A DNA stretch of 64,000 nt from an uncultured Eggerthellaceae bacterium (GCA_944321455.1 CALULI010000002.1:62001-126000), one strand, 5' to 3'. Counted from the stretch's first letter, positions 18,258-27,003 are shown. Program-made: numbers and translations. The notes: a model not told the origin generated them from the sequence alone.

Positions 18258-18297
18258 ACGTTTGTTTTTCTCTGTTAATAAGCAAAGGCTATAACCA

Positions 18298-19500
18298 ATG
18301 AATGAAAAGAACCCTATTCTGTCTAACAATCCAAATGAAATTACTCCTTTAGATCTTCATTTAGCTCCAGAAGATATCGAAATTTCAGTTGATAACGTCT
18401 TCAAACTTCCCTTTGATCAGATTCCAGCATTAGGAACCGCATTTGCATCATTACCTGAACAATTTCGGACCATTACTTCAACCGCTTCAGGACTGACAGG
18501 GTTTATGCCTGTAGATAAATTCGGAACTCCGCTAGACCCTAGTATTTTGTTTTACGCACACAATGGAGTTGGCGTAGTCGGCAGCTTTATGGAACAAAAC
18601 GGAAATTTAAACGTTGCACGCTGGGTTGAGTTAAATGGGCCCCAAGCGGCAACAACCACTATCCCCTACAACCCAGCATTACTTTTCATGGCTGTTGCTC
18701 TTGCTCAAGTAAATCAAAAGCTAGATTCCATTCAAGAAACGCAAGAAGAAATGTTTGAATACCTAAAGCAGAAAGACAAGGCTGCTATTCATGGAAATAT
18801 TCAAGCACTAAATAATGTTTTATTAAATTACAAGTTCAACTGGGATAACGAACTGTATATCAAAAACACTCATATGAAAATTCTTGATGTAATTCAAGAA
18901 ACTGACCAACAAATAGTGCACTTACGCGCACAAATTAAATCCAAACTGGAGGATAAAAAATTCCTTCAAAGTCGCATAAGCGTTAATCATCAGATCAATG
19001 ATTTAGTAAATTTGCTTAAAGACTATCAACTAGCAAACTATGCTTACTCATATGCTTCTTTCCTAGAGCCCATGCTTAGTAAGAATTTCAAAGAAGATTA
19101 TTTAAACCTTATAGAGCATCGCCTATCTGAATACTCAATTAAATTCCGTAAATTATATTCTGAGTGCTATTCGATAATCGAAAAGAACCTTTCAGGATCA
19201 ATAGATAAAAATATCTTGAAAGGTGTTTCCTTCGCAAGTAAAAAACTCGGAAACGCCGTTGCAAAAACACCTTTAGGTAAAGCCTCTCCGTTAGATGAAG
19301 CACTCTTAAAGGCAAGTGACGAAGTACAAGATTTCAATGAAGATCAGTCAACAGGGATGCTTAAAAAACTTCAGGCTGCCAAAGATCCAAATGTTGCTGT
19401 ATTTCAACAAACTATTTCTAAACTTAACCAATTGCATAATACGCCCATGCAGCTAGCAGCAGACAAAGATAACTTGTATGTGATTCCGCAAATCGCTTAA
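18298..19500 (+). CDS. Unknown 400-residue coiled-coil protein
   Basis: No family recognised. The first 140 residues are mixed and hydrophobic in places (SGLTGFMPVDKFG, NPALLFMAVALAQVNQKLDSI). Residues of about 150-330 are strongly helical, with long Lys/Glu/Gln runs that suggest coiled coils. There is no signal peptide or clear membrane helix. The gene is divergent from the restriction run, with an inverted repeat and a leader hairpin in its upstream region, so it may be tightly controlled. Its place between a membrane protein and an ABC-F gene suggests an island cargo gene, possibly defence related; that is inference from context. Confidence 0.78.
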   Translation: MNEKNPILSNNPNEITPLDLHLAPEDIEISVDNVFKLPFDQIPALGTAFASLPEQFRTITSTASGLTGFMPVDKFGTPLDPSILFYAHNGVGVVGSFMEQNGNLNVARWVELNGPQAATTTIPYNPALLFMAVALAQVNQKLDSIQETQEEMFEYLKQKDKAAIHGNIQALNNVLLNYKFNWDNELYIKNTHMKILDVIQETDQQIVHLRAQIKSKLEDKKFLQSRISVNHQINDLVNLLKDYQLANYAYSYASFLEPMLSKNFKEDYLNLIEHRLSEYSIKFRKLYSECYSIIEKNLSGSIDKNILKGVSFASKKLGNAVAKTPLGKASPLDEALLKASDEVQDFNEDQSTGMLKKLQAAKDPNVAVFQQTISKLNQLHNTPMQLAADKDNLYVIPQIA

Positions 19501-19713
19501 TGTCTTAATTAAGCCTAACGCTTCTTACCTACCCGCATACGGCGGCTTTGTACAGCAGCAACTAAACTACCAGTAAAACCATCAAAGTCGTTTAGAAGCG
19601 TTCGTTACGTATCCCCCTTTATTTTACGGGAAGTTGAATGCAAATAGAGGAAGTTTGACGCAGTCGGTTAATTTCCGATATCGGAAATTCTCAAAACATT
19701 TTTGAAAGAATGC
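19501..19713. promoter_or_regulatory. Intergenic stretch with 20-bp perfect palindrome
   Basis: The palindrome AATTTCCGAT/ATCGGAAATT occupies 19670-19689. It is exactly symmetrical, like a dimeric regulator operator. It lies downstream of both flanking convergent genes, not in a promoter, so it could be an operator left from a lost gene. Confidence 0.5.
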
Positions 19714-20091
19714 TTATCCACGTTTTGATCCCTGGCGAGAAATACCGCCTTTATGACCAGAAGCTTTATTGGGACCCATTCCCTTCTGAGCACGTGAATT
19801 CAATCCCGCTTTGCCAGGCTGTACATTCCAGCCTTGGGCGCATGCTTTCTTGAATGCTTTTCTGTTCAGTTGTTGATTGATCTGATCCCACGTGGGTTTA
19901 TTGCAAGATGCTTTCTTAAAGCGTCCATTAGAATCCTGCGCACGAGCGTTAGAATCCTGAGCGCGAGCGGTAACGCCCTGCATGCGAACGTTAGTATTTT
20001 TCGCACAAACATTGCTATCTTGTAAGTGGGCGTTAACGTCTTTCGCACGAGCACTACTATCCGAATTTGACGTATTTGATTTAGTACTCAT
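19714..20091 (-). CDS. Small basic protein with seven heptapeptide repeats
   Basis: 125 residues. Residues 12-60 are seven tandem 7-residue units of the type SNARAQD, encoded by seven 21-bp DNA units at 19912-20058. The C-terminal part is strongly basic (WDQINQQLNRKAFKKACAQGW, then a Gly/Lys/Arg-rich tail), suggesting nucleic acid binding. AAGGGGG precedes the ATG by about a dozen bases. The family is not recognised. Translation is probable rather than certain, because the repeat looks like the non-coding arrays elsewhere in this window. Confidence 0.6.
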   Translation of the reverse strand: MSTKSNTSNSDSSARAKDVNAHLQDSNVCAKNTNVRMQGVTARAQDSNARAQDSNGRFKKASCNKPTWDQINQQLNRKAFKKACAQGWNVQPGKAGLNSRAQKGMGPNKASGHKGGISRQGSKRG

Positions 20092-20153
20092 GCGTGATAG
20101 AATCCCCCTTGGTAAGTTAAAACATATTTAGGCTACCACACTTATTCACCCCG

Positions 20154-20278
20154 CAAAGGCCCATATGCCAAGCCTTTGTTCGTGTTAGGAGATTGATCAG
20201 TGAAGTTCTAAACAGACATCCCTCTGTTTGTACCTCTTATGTACCGCTGCCCTGTTGGTATGTTGGCTTAATTGCCAA
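20154..20278 (+). promoter_or_regulatory. Structured leader with 3-codon upstream ORF before ABC-F gene
   Basis: CAAAGGC and GCCTTTG form a hairpin at 20154-20178. AGGAGA precedes GTG AAG TTC TAA at 20200-20211. The stop codon overlaps a second hairpin (AAACAGA/TCTGTTT, 20210-20229), and a third lies at 20263-20278. Tiny leader ORFs that sense stalled ribosomes are known upstream of some antibiotic-resistance ABC-F genes. No U-run follows, so if it regulates it is more likely at translation. Confidence 0.45.
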
Positions 20279-20342
20279 TAGTGCACTTGCAAAGCTACTA
20301 ACAGCCAAAGATGCACGGTACGCTAATAGAAAGAACTTCATC

Positions 20343-21839
20343 ATGACTCAATCAAATTCTGTACTTACCTTATCTCATATTACCTATACCTATCCAGGCG
20401 CCTCTAATCCTGCTCTTGCGAACGCGTCCGCTACCTTTTCGCGTGGTTGGACTGGCATCATTGGCAACAATGGATGTGGCAAAAGTACCCTTGCACGCAT
20501 TGCTTGTGGCATTATCACACCCGAATTTGGCTCAATAACGCCCTTTTTAACCTTTGCCTACTGTGAACAAGATGCAGGCAATGAGCCCTCTATGCTTTTC
20601 GATTTCGCCTGCGATTACAGTCCAACAGCTCAGCAATTACGCAGTATCCTCAACATTGAAGATGACATGCTTTGGCGTTTTACTGAATTGAGTAGTGGCG
20701 AACAAAAGAAAATACAAGTTGCTACCGCCCTTTGGATGGAACCAGAGCTCTTAGTGCTCGACGAACCAACCAATCACGTTGATGCTGTGTGTCGGGCTGA
20801 AATTCAAAAAGCACTTGCTACCTATAAAGGTATTGGCCTGTTAATTTCTCATGATCGAACGCTGCTTGATGCGCTTGCCTCCAACTGCCTGTGTTTTGAG
20901 GGCAGTCAGGCTGTTATGAGACCTGGAGGATATTCTCAAGCAAAAGCACAAGCACAGCAAGATATACTTACAGCGACCCGTACCAAAGAAGCCCAGAAAG
21001 CCAAAGTACAAAAACTACAAGCCGAATATGCGCAGAGAGCAAATAAGGCAAGTCAAACAGCGTCGCGCAGAAGCGCACGAAACTTAGATAAGCACGATCG
21101 CGATGGTAGAGCAAAAATAAAGCTTGCCATCTATACAGGACAAGACGGTAAAGCAGGATCTTTGGCGGCAAATATGGATGCGAGGCTTTCCAAAGAACAG
21201 GATAAGTTAGCTGACATGTTTATTGCTAAAGAATACAAGAGCACACTTTGGCTTGAAGCTTCACCGTCGCCGCGCAAAACGCTCCTGCATCTTCCTGCCC
21301 ATACCATGACTACCCTACAAGGAGAAACCCGATCGATCCCAACAATCAACTTGGAAAATACGACCCATCTTGGAATACGTGGACCTAACGGCATTGGAAA
21401 AACAACGCTTATCAATGAACTGTTACAGGTACTTCAAAATCAGGCAGAACAGGCACCTCTGCGAATACTGTATCTGCCACAAGAGCTTACGAAGTCCGAT
21501 CGTAAAACCTTGCTTGCAAGAATTACGGCTCTACCAAAAGAAGAAAAGGGGAAATTACTCTCTATAGTGGCGCAACTAAATTCTGATCCAAAACGAATCC
21601 TATCAGGTGCATCAACCAGTCCAGGTGAAGCGCGAAAGCTTTTCTTGGCACACGGAATTATGAATGCTCCAGAACTGATTATCATGGACGAACCTACTAA
21701 TCACCTGGACTTACATTCTATCGAAGCACTTGAACAGGCTCTTGTTAATTTCCCGGGTGCTTTGGTGCTGGTAAGTCACGATGAAGCATTCATGAAAGCG
21801 ACTACCACAGACATTATTGAGCTTGCGGTGGAAAACTAG
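20343..21839 (+). CDS. ABC-F family ATPase, possible ribosome protection
   Basis: 498 residues from the ATG at 20343; the frame extends upstream to 20193, but the conserved ATP-binding start fits the later ATG. Two ATPase domains are present with no membrane helices. The first has GNNGCGKST, ELSSGEQKK and LVLDEPTNH; the second has GPNGIGKTT, the unusual signature STSPGEARK and IIMDEPTNHLD. A charged linker of about 80-100 residues joins them. ABC-F proteins act on the ribosome; some dislodge antibiotics. Resistance is suggested by the leader and the island edge, but the length of the linker alone does not prove it. Confidence 0.87.
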   Translation: MTQSNSVLTLSHITYTYPGASNPALANASATFSRGWTGIIGNNGCGKSTLARIACGIITPEFGSITPFLTFAYCEQDAGNEPSMLFDFACDYSPTAQQLRSILNIEDDMLWRFTELSSGEQKKIQVATALWMEPELLVLDEPTNHVDAVCRAEIQKALATYKGIGLLISHDRTLLDALASNCLCFEGSQAVMRPGGYSQAKAQAQQDILTATRTKEAQKAKVQKLQAEYAQRANKASQTASRRSARNLDKHDRDGRAKIKLAIYTGQDGKAGSLAANMDARLSKEQDKLADMFIAKEYKSTLWLEASPSPRKTLLHLPAHTMTTLQGETRSIPTINLENTTHLGIRGPNGIGKTTLINELLQVLQNQAEQAPLRILYLPQELTKSDRKTLLARITALPKEEKGKLLSIVAQLNSDPKRILSGASTSPGEARKLFLAHGIMNAPELIIMDEPTNHLDLHSIEALEQALVNFPGALVLVSHDEAFMKATTTDIIELAVEN

Positions 21840-21858
21840 TTTTATTAGCCTGGACAAT

Positions 21859-22683
21859 TTAAACTTTGCGTTTGATGCTTGCCTGGACACGTCGCTTTTG
21901 TATTGATGCAACAAACAAACCAAAAGCACCTGCAAGCGCTAAAACAACGAGTACTATTTTAGAATTTCCCATCGGATCAGCTGTTTGAGGAAAATCGTTT
22001 CCGTTTGCTGAAGTGTCATTATGTGACTGACCAGATTCAGGATTGTTGGATCCATTATGATTGGGTGAGTCAGAACCTGGCGTATCAGGATTTGGAACGT
22101 CAGGGTCTGGTACTTCTGGATCGGGCGCATCAGGATCCTGGCTACTCTCATACAAATCACTAACCTTAACCCGCTTCATGGTCAAAAGAGAATGAGGGTT
22201 TTCCTGGTCGTATCCCAACACGTAGAAATACCCATTAGGCATTACCACACCTTGAGCATCAACCATCTTAAACGTAGAGAGTTGCTTGTTCGCAACAGAC
22301 CATTCGTTAGTTTCAATATCGTAGATAAAGGTATCGGACACAATACCATTTTCATCTGCTTGCGCAGCGCGCAAACCAGAAACAAGAATTTTGCCGTCCG
22401 CAAACGCAGTTGCAGCTACACGCTGTTGATTTTCAACAAGCAGAACAGGATCATCAACTTCGCTCCACTGCGTCGCGTCCTCATGAAGAATTTGCATGCT
22501 ATGCGGAACAATCAAGGAGCTATCTTCATCATAGGTTGCTCCTGGAGCGGCGACTAATGTGCCATTTGCATTAAGCAATTCTCCCGTTATGCTGGCGTCA
22601 ATAAGCGCAGGCTGGGCTTGGGATTGAAGCTGGGGGTATCTTCGCCTGGCGCAAAATGCGCAAGTAGGGCGAAATGAAAACGC
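21859..22683 (-). pseudogene. Remnant of a kelch-like cell-surface protein
   Basis: Only the C-terminal part survives. There is no ATG, signal peptide or ribosome site: the frame opens after a stop at 22684 with TTG as the first possible start. Two kelch-like segments (TAFADGKILVSGL and VMPNGYFYVLGYD) precede a Pro/Asp-rich stalk (DPEVPDPDVPNPDTP), then FPQTA where a sortase LPXTG would be, a membrane helix and a basic tail. A second frame over 22590-22700 reads protein-like (GEDTPSFNPKPS), suggesting an additional frameshift. It lies directly downstream of the tRNA cluster, a typical place for deletions. Confidence 0.7.
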
Positions 22684-22756
22684 TCACCGTTTTCGCATAG
22701 AGAAGCTCTCGCCTCTCAAACATACAAAAGCTCGGCATATAGGCATATAGGACAAA

Positions 22757-22796
22757 TATACAAAAGCTCTCACCTTATGTTTCAAAGGTGAGAGCT
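22757..22796 (-). terminator. Terminator of the tRNA cluster
   Basis: A perfect 12-bp stem (AGCTCTCACCTT and complement) lies 8 nt beyond the tRNA-Arg CCA on the minus strand and is followed by TTTTG. A degenerate copy of its outer half is at about 22705-22735. Confidence 0.75.
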
Positions 22797-22804
22797 GAAC
22801 TAGC

Positions 22805-22881
22805 TGGCGCGCCCAGTAGGATTCGAACCTACGACCTTTGGATTAGAAGTCCACTGCTCTATCCAGCTGAGCTATGGGCGC
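22805..22881 (-). tRNA. tRNA-Arg(TCT)
   Basis: Cloverleaf read on the minus strand: acceptor GCGCCCA/TGGGCGC, anticodon loop CTTCTAA, T loop GTTCGAATC, and an encoded CCA. 77 nt including CCA. Confidence 0.95.
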
Positions 22882-22954
22882 AAAAGCAGATTGATTATAG
22901 CGCAGAAGCGTATAAACAAAAAATCCACCAGGATGTCCTAGTGGAAAATCTTCA

Positions 22955-23028
22955 TGGAGCGGGTGACGGGAATCGAACCCGCGTGACCAGCTTGGAAGGC
23001 TGGAGTTCTACCATTGAACTACACCCGC
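22955..23028 (-). tRNA. tRNA-Gly(TCC)
   Basis: Minus strand: acceptor GCGGGTG/CACCCGC, anticodon loop with TCC, T loop GTTCGATTC, encoded CCA. 74 nt. Lies between the Pro and Arg tRNA genes. Confidence 0.95.
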
Positions 23029-23036
23029 AAAAAAAA

Positions 23037-23113
23037 TGGTCGGGACGACAGGATTCGAACCTGCGACATCCTGCACCCAAAGCAGGCGCGCTACCAAACT
23101 GCGCCACGTCCCG
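23037..23113 (-). tRNA. tRNA-Pro(TGG)
   Basis: Minus strand: acceptor CGGGACG/CGTCCCG, anticodon loop TTTGGGT, T loop GTTCGAATC, encoded CCA. 77 nt; first gene of the three-tRNA transcript. Confidence 0.95.
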
Positions 23114-23146
23114 ACAACGGTTAACAATTATAACAAAAGATTTTAG

Positions 23147-23740
23147 TTATGCTAGTACTTTTTTTAATTCCCTTAACGCATTTCCACGATGGGATACTTT
23201 GTTCTTATTTTCCTGGGTAACTTCAGCAAGCGTGCATTCAAAATTGAAACACTCAGGCCAAAAGAGCGGATCGTAGCCAAAACCACCATCGCCCTTGAGT
23301 TCGTAACCAATTCTGCCTTCAACACTTCCCTGTGCAACAGTTTCTGATCCGTCTTCATCAATAAAGACCAGCACACACATAAAGCGTGCGCTACGCTGTT
23401 CGTCAGGAACGCCCTCAAGCTCGTGCAAAAGCTTTGTATTATTGGCGCCGTCATTGCCATCCTCGCCCGCATAGCGCGATGAATACACGCCAGGAGCGCC
23501 ATTCAAGGCATCAACAACCAAACCCGAATCATCGGCTAATACAGCGGCTCCTGTAAGCTCATGGACAGCACGCGCTTTAATGCGAGCGTTTTCTTCAAAC
23601 GTGGTGCCTGTTTCTTCGGGGGAAGATTCAATACCCGCTTCTTTAAGGCTCTTAAATTCCCAACCCTCAAAGTTGAGCGCTGTTTCAATTTCTTCAACCT
23701 TATGTGCGTTATTAGTTGCAATGATTACGGTTTTAGCCAT
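23147..23740 (-). CDS. rdgB: Non-canonical purine NTP pyrophosphatase (RdgB/HAM1)
   Basis: 197 residues, the normal family length. The N-terminal IIATNNAHKVEEIE, the middle TTFEENARIKARAV with ADDSGLVVDAL, and SHRGNALRELKK near the end are all diagnostic. The enzyme hydrolyses ITP, dITP and XTP to monophosphates, keeping deaminated purines out of nucleic acids. It follows murI on the minus strand with a 61-nt gap; murI-rdgB pairing is common in Gram-positive bacteria. The three tRNA genes start 33 nt beyond its stop. Confidence 0.96.
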   Translation of the reverse strand: MAKTVIIATNNAHKVEEIETALNFEGWEFKSLKEAGIESSPEETGTTFEENARIKARAVHELTGAAVLADDSGLVVDALNGAPGVYSSRYAGEDGNDGANNTKLLHELEGVPDEQRSARFMCVLVFIDEDGSETVAQGSVEGRIGYELKGDGGFGYDPLFWPECFNFECTLAEVTQENKNKVSHRGNALRELKKVLA

Positions 23741-23801
23741 CTTTATTCCTTACATCATGCAGTTCTTTGCAAAAGCATTCTCTGGGCACTCTACAAGCGC
23801 G

Positions 23802-24677
23802 CTATAGCGTGACCTGCTCCAAAAAGTCCATTGGGAAGCGCAACACGCGCGCGCCAAAGTCACGGAATTCGTCAAGGTTTTCACCCGTTGTATAGAAGTG
23901 GTGATACGGCGTTTGGTTAGGATCCGCCAACGAGCCACGACGGGTAAGCAAATCCGTACAATCCTTCGCAACCTCTTCGGCAGAATTGATAAGCGTCACG
24001 CGCGAACCAATAACGCCACCAATAAGCGCTTTAAGCAGCGGAAAATGCGTGCAACCCAAAACAAGCGTATCAATATCACAGCGACGCAGCGGATCAAGGT
24101 AGTCTTGGGCAATCTCTTGGAATTCTGGGCGAATATAAACCTTTGAAGCAAGGGACGTGTAATTTTCAATGGGACCACGAGCCATGCGAATACCCAGCTC
24201 TGCAATTTCAACAAAGCGCGGCGTTGCCGTTGAAAACACGGTAATGCCCGCGTCAATATTGCGAATAGCCTTCGTGTAGATGCCCGATTCAACCGTACCT
24301 TTAGTGGCAATAACACCAACGTGACGATTGCGCGTTGCACGCACTGCCGCACGAGCACCTGGCTCAACAACGCCAATCACGGGAATTGAAAACGTTTGCT
24401 GGGCAGCCACAAGACCTGCTGCTGTTGCCGTATTGCAAGCAATAACAATCATCTTGACGTTTTTGTCTACCAACCACTGCCCTATTTCCAAAACGAAGCT
24501 TTGGACCTCTTTCTGGTCACGGGGACCATACGGACAGCGCTTAGTATCGCCAAAATAGATAATGTTTTCGTGAGGTAGGGCTTTTATGATTTCGCGCGCA
24601 ACGGTAAGTCCGCCGAAGCCCGAATCGAAGACGCCAATAGGTGCATTATCAAAGGTTGTTTCTGCCAAAGCATCCAC
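23802..24677 (-). CDS. murI: Glutamate racemase
   Basis: 291 residues, slightly longer than the usual 265-275 because of a short N-terminal extension. Motifs are IGVFDSGFGGLTV at the N-terminus, catalytic Cys81 in ACNTATAAG and catalytic Cys209 in LGCTHFPLL. It makes D-glutamate for peptidoglycan. The start lies 3 nt after the L,D-transpeptidase gene, so the two wall genes are translationally close. Confidence 0.96.
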   Translation of the reverse strand: MDALAETTFDNAPIGVFDSGFGGLTVAREIIKALPHENIIYFGDTKRCPYGPRDQKEVQSFVLEIGQWLVDKNVKMIVIACNTATAAGLVAAQQTFSIPVIGVVEPGARAAVRATRNRHVGVIATKGTVESGIYTKAIRNIDAGITVFSTATPRFVEIAELGIRMARGPIENYTSLASKVYIRPEFQEIAQDYLDPLRRCDIDTLVLGCTHFPLLKALIGGVIGSRVTLINSAEEVAKDCTDLLTRRGSLADPNQTPYHHFYTTGENLDEFRDFGARVLRFPMDFLEQVTL

Positions 24678-24680
24678 CCC

Positions 24681-26363
24681 TTAGTAATGCGTGATAACGC
24701 ATACACCGATTGAAATGTTCTGATAGAACCACTGAGCATCAGAAAGAGACAAGTTAACGCAGCCATGAGATCCATAGCCGTCTTTATAGCGCGTTCCGCC
24801 AAATGCTGATTGCCAAGTAGCGTCATGTAAACCTACCGAATTGCCAATAAACGGCATCCAATACGATACGTGTGACTCGTAATCAATTTCACCATTATCT
24901 TTGTAGCCAGTAAGAACCGATGGGCTTTGCTTGCTGTTGAGGTAATAAATACCTGTTGGCGTGTCATGACCCGCAATAGTGGATCCTGTTACGCATGGTG
25001 CCGAATGAAGCAGATTGTCGTTGGCATCATAGTAGCGAACCGTTTGCTGGCTAATATCAACGTCAACGTAAGCACCCCAGTCACGCTTTCCTGCGCCGTT
25101 ATAGACATCAGCCGACTGAGAGCACGGAATGTCTACGGTAGAAGGAGCGCCTGTGTTAATGCCGTCAATAACCGACTGAGCCAGCGTTTCCGTATTTACC
25201 TGCCAGCCGTAGGTGCCGCCTCCAACAGAGCACTTCTTACCATCTGCACGCGTCCAGGTGCGCGTCGTGCCTACGGTGTTGAATTCTTCACCCTTAGGGC
25301 CCGCCCAATTGACTACCGCGTCATTATTGAGCGAAGGCTGCAAGTCTTTGTCCAGCTTTACCCATGAAGCAATGGTCTTGGAGTCAATCGTGCCAGCATC
25401 AACGCCCGACATAGTAAGCGTTACCTCTGCAGCAGCAATCTTGTTTGCTGCCTCAATGGTTGCTGGAAAGCGTTCGTCATCGGAGAAAATAGTTGGCTGC
25501 ACTAAATCTTCTTCGGTAAGTTCGTAATCAGAAATCATTGAACGAATGCCTTCGTCAATCCTTTGGACAAGACGTTCTTTATCAATCTGGTCGCCGTAAA
25601 CCTCTTTTTTAACTTCGAAGGTATTTTCTTCGTCATTCCATGTAATAGTGGCATTTTGAGTTGGCAGACGATCAGTGTTGTAGGCATCAACCGCAGCACC
25701 AAGAAGATTGTTGAGCTCTTCCTGATCATACGTTGCGCTAACCAGATCAGAAATGTCGTGCGTCATGAAAATCTCAATAGGCCATGCCCAGTTGTTTTGG
25801 CTAGCAGAGGCATCTTGGGCAATCTTGTTTTGATCCACCACAATGCCCGCCTGGTTTGCATCTAAGTTAAATTCGAAATCAAGACCCGTGATATTGAGCT
25901 TGTAGTTGAATGCTTTTTGGCGAATGTCTTCAGCAAATTCATCGCTTGATTGCAGGGAAAGATCCTGCGTACCCAAGAACGTATTGGGGAAAAAGTGATT
26001 CGAGAAAAACAGTGCGCCAGCAAGGTAGACAATGACCAATAAAACGCCACATGATCCGCCCGCGATAGCAGCAACCTTCTTTTTGTTGACCTGCTTAGTT
26101 TTCTTTGGCGCGTGCTGGCCAATGGTTGCGTAGGCCTTCTTGATTAATTCTTGATCATTAAGATCATATTGAGGCGTAGGTTTCATTTGTTTAGTTTGAC
26201 CTGCTTGAGGTTTACTGTGTTTTGAGCTCTGGGCTTTTCCTTTTTTAGCATTATAGGTTTGATTGACGTTGAGCGGACGCGTAGAACCAGCCGCCTTACC
26301 CGTTTTGGGGGCTGCATGGTTGCCGTTCTTCATATGTTTAGCGTTAGCTTTCTTTTTAATCAT
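24681..26363 (-). CDS. L,D-transpeptidase with basic N-terminus
   Basis: 560 residues. The first 90 are Lys-rich and cytoplasmic; a single helix spans about 97-118; an extracytoplasmic peptidoglycan-binding-like region (PG_binding_4 type) follows. The C-terminal YkuD domain has GHDTPTGIYYL and the catalytic HGCVNL with Cys535. The enzyme forms 3-3 cross-links in peptidoglycan or attaches wall proteins, using meso-DAP stem peptides, which agrees with ddh in this window. It heads the murI-rdgB run. A TATAAT at about 26416-26421 on the minus strand is a likely -10 box. Confidence 0.92.
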   Translation of the reverse strand: MIKKKANAKHMKNGNHAAPKTGKAAGSTRPLNVNQTYNAKKGKAQSSKHSKPQAGQTKQMKPTPQYDLNDQELIKKAYATIGQHAPKKTKQVNKKKVAAIAGGSCGVLLVIVYLAGALFFSNHFFPNTFLGTQDLSLQSSDEFAEDIRQKAFNYKLNITGLDFEFNLDANQAGIVVDQNKIAQDASASQNNWAWPIEIFMTHDISDLVSATYDQEELNNLLGAAVDAYNTDRLPTQNATITWNDEENTFEVKKEVYGDQIDKERLVQRIDEGIRSMISDYELTEEDLVQPTIFSDDERFPATIEAANKIAAAEVTLTMSGVDAGTIDSKTIASWVKLDKDLQPSLNNDAVVNWAGPKGEEFNTVGTTRTWTRADGKKCSVGGGTYGWQVNTETLAQSVIDGINTGAPSTVDIPCSQSADVYNGAGKRDWGAYVDVDISQQTVRYYDANDNLLHSAPCVTGSTIAGHDTPTGIYYLNSKQSPSVLTGYKDNGEIDYESHVSYWMPFIGNSVGLHDATWQSAFGGTRYKDGYGSHGCVNLSLSDAQWFYQNISIGVCVITHY

Positions 26364-26545
26364 GTCCTGTTTTCTTAAACACTCAAGAAAATTAACCCAC
26401 TATTTCGTCTTTGAAATTATACTCGTTTGCGCTGTTAGTATGTGTAGATATGATTAAACAATCGGCACTTATACAGGAAAATGACACCAGCATTAATCTG
26501 CTTCAACGCAGGGTCAACAAATCCATGACAGAAATGCGCATATCA

Positions 26546-26573
26546 TTGACAGCGTTGAGTGCCTGAGTAGAAT
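26546..26573 (+). promoter_or_regulatory. Promoter of ssrA
   Basis: Consensus TTGACA at 26546-26551, a 16-nt spacer, and TAGAAT at 26568-26573, about 60 nt upstream of mature tmRNA. A 7-bp stem (AGGTTGT/ACAACCT, 26586-26627) lies in the precursor leader. Confidence 0.8.
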
Positions 26574-26633
26574 AGTAAATCTTTCAGGTTGTCGTTGAAT
26601 TTTCCTGAAGGCGAACTTTCACAACCTAATAAT

Positions 26634-27003
26634 GGGGGCGACTGGTTTCGACATGGTAAGTTGAATCCGAAGAGCAAGTCGTGGTCTCCTCGCCACGCTA
26701 AACAGGGGTACCGTCAAGTTAATTGGCAAATCTAACACTCAGAGCGCTCCTGCGCTCGCTATGGCTGCTTAATTAAAGCCTAGCTGTCGACCTGGTGAAT
26801 TTCCCCGCCACTGGGAAGGCATTATTTTAGGGGAACGCTCTTTGGCACGTAGTTGGTATGGCCAAAGCTAAGATCGAACCAGCTAGGACGTATCTCGCCT
26901 GTCAATGGGCAGGATGCTTCCGAAGCTAATACATTGACTAAGCTTGTAGCGCTTCGAGGACGATTTAGTATGGACCGGAGTTCGATTCTCCGCGCCTCCA
27001 CCA
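26634..27003 (+). ncRNA. ssrA: Transfer-messenger RNA (tmRNA)
   Basis: 370 nt. The 5' end GGGGGCGACTGG pairs with the 3' CGCCTCC, followed by A and an encoded CCA; the T arm is GGAGTTCGATTCTCC. The tag frame starts with Gly at 26725 and ends at a TAA at 26770-26772. The tag reads GKSNTQSAPALAMAA, ending in the hydrophobic AA expected for protease recognition. tmRNA rescues stalled ribosomes with SmpB, encoded at 56.6 kb. Confidence 0.96.

Noticed and set aside
7880-20100. Prophage or integrative element
   Set aside because: No integrase, transposase, phage structural gene or flanking direct repeat was seen; only an accessory gene island can be supported.
22788-23276. Open frame across the three tRNA genes
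   Set aside because: It is made of tRNA sequence read antisense, a well-known false annotation.
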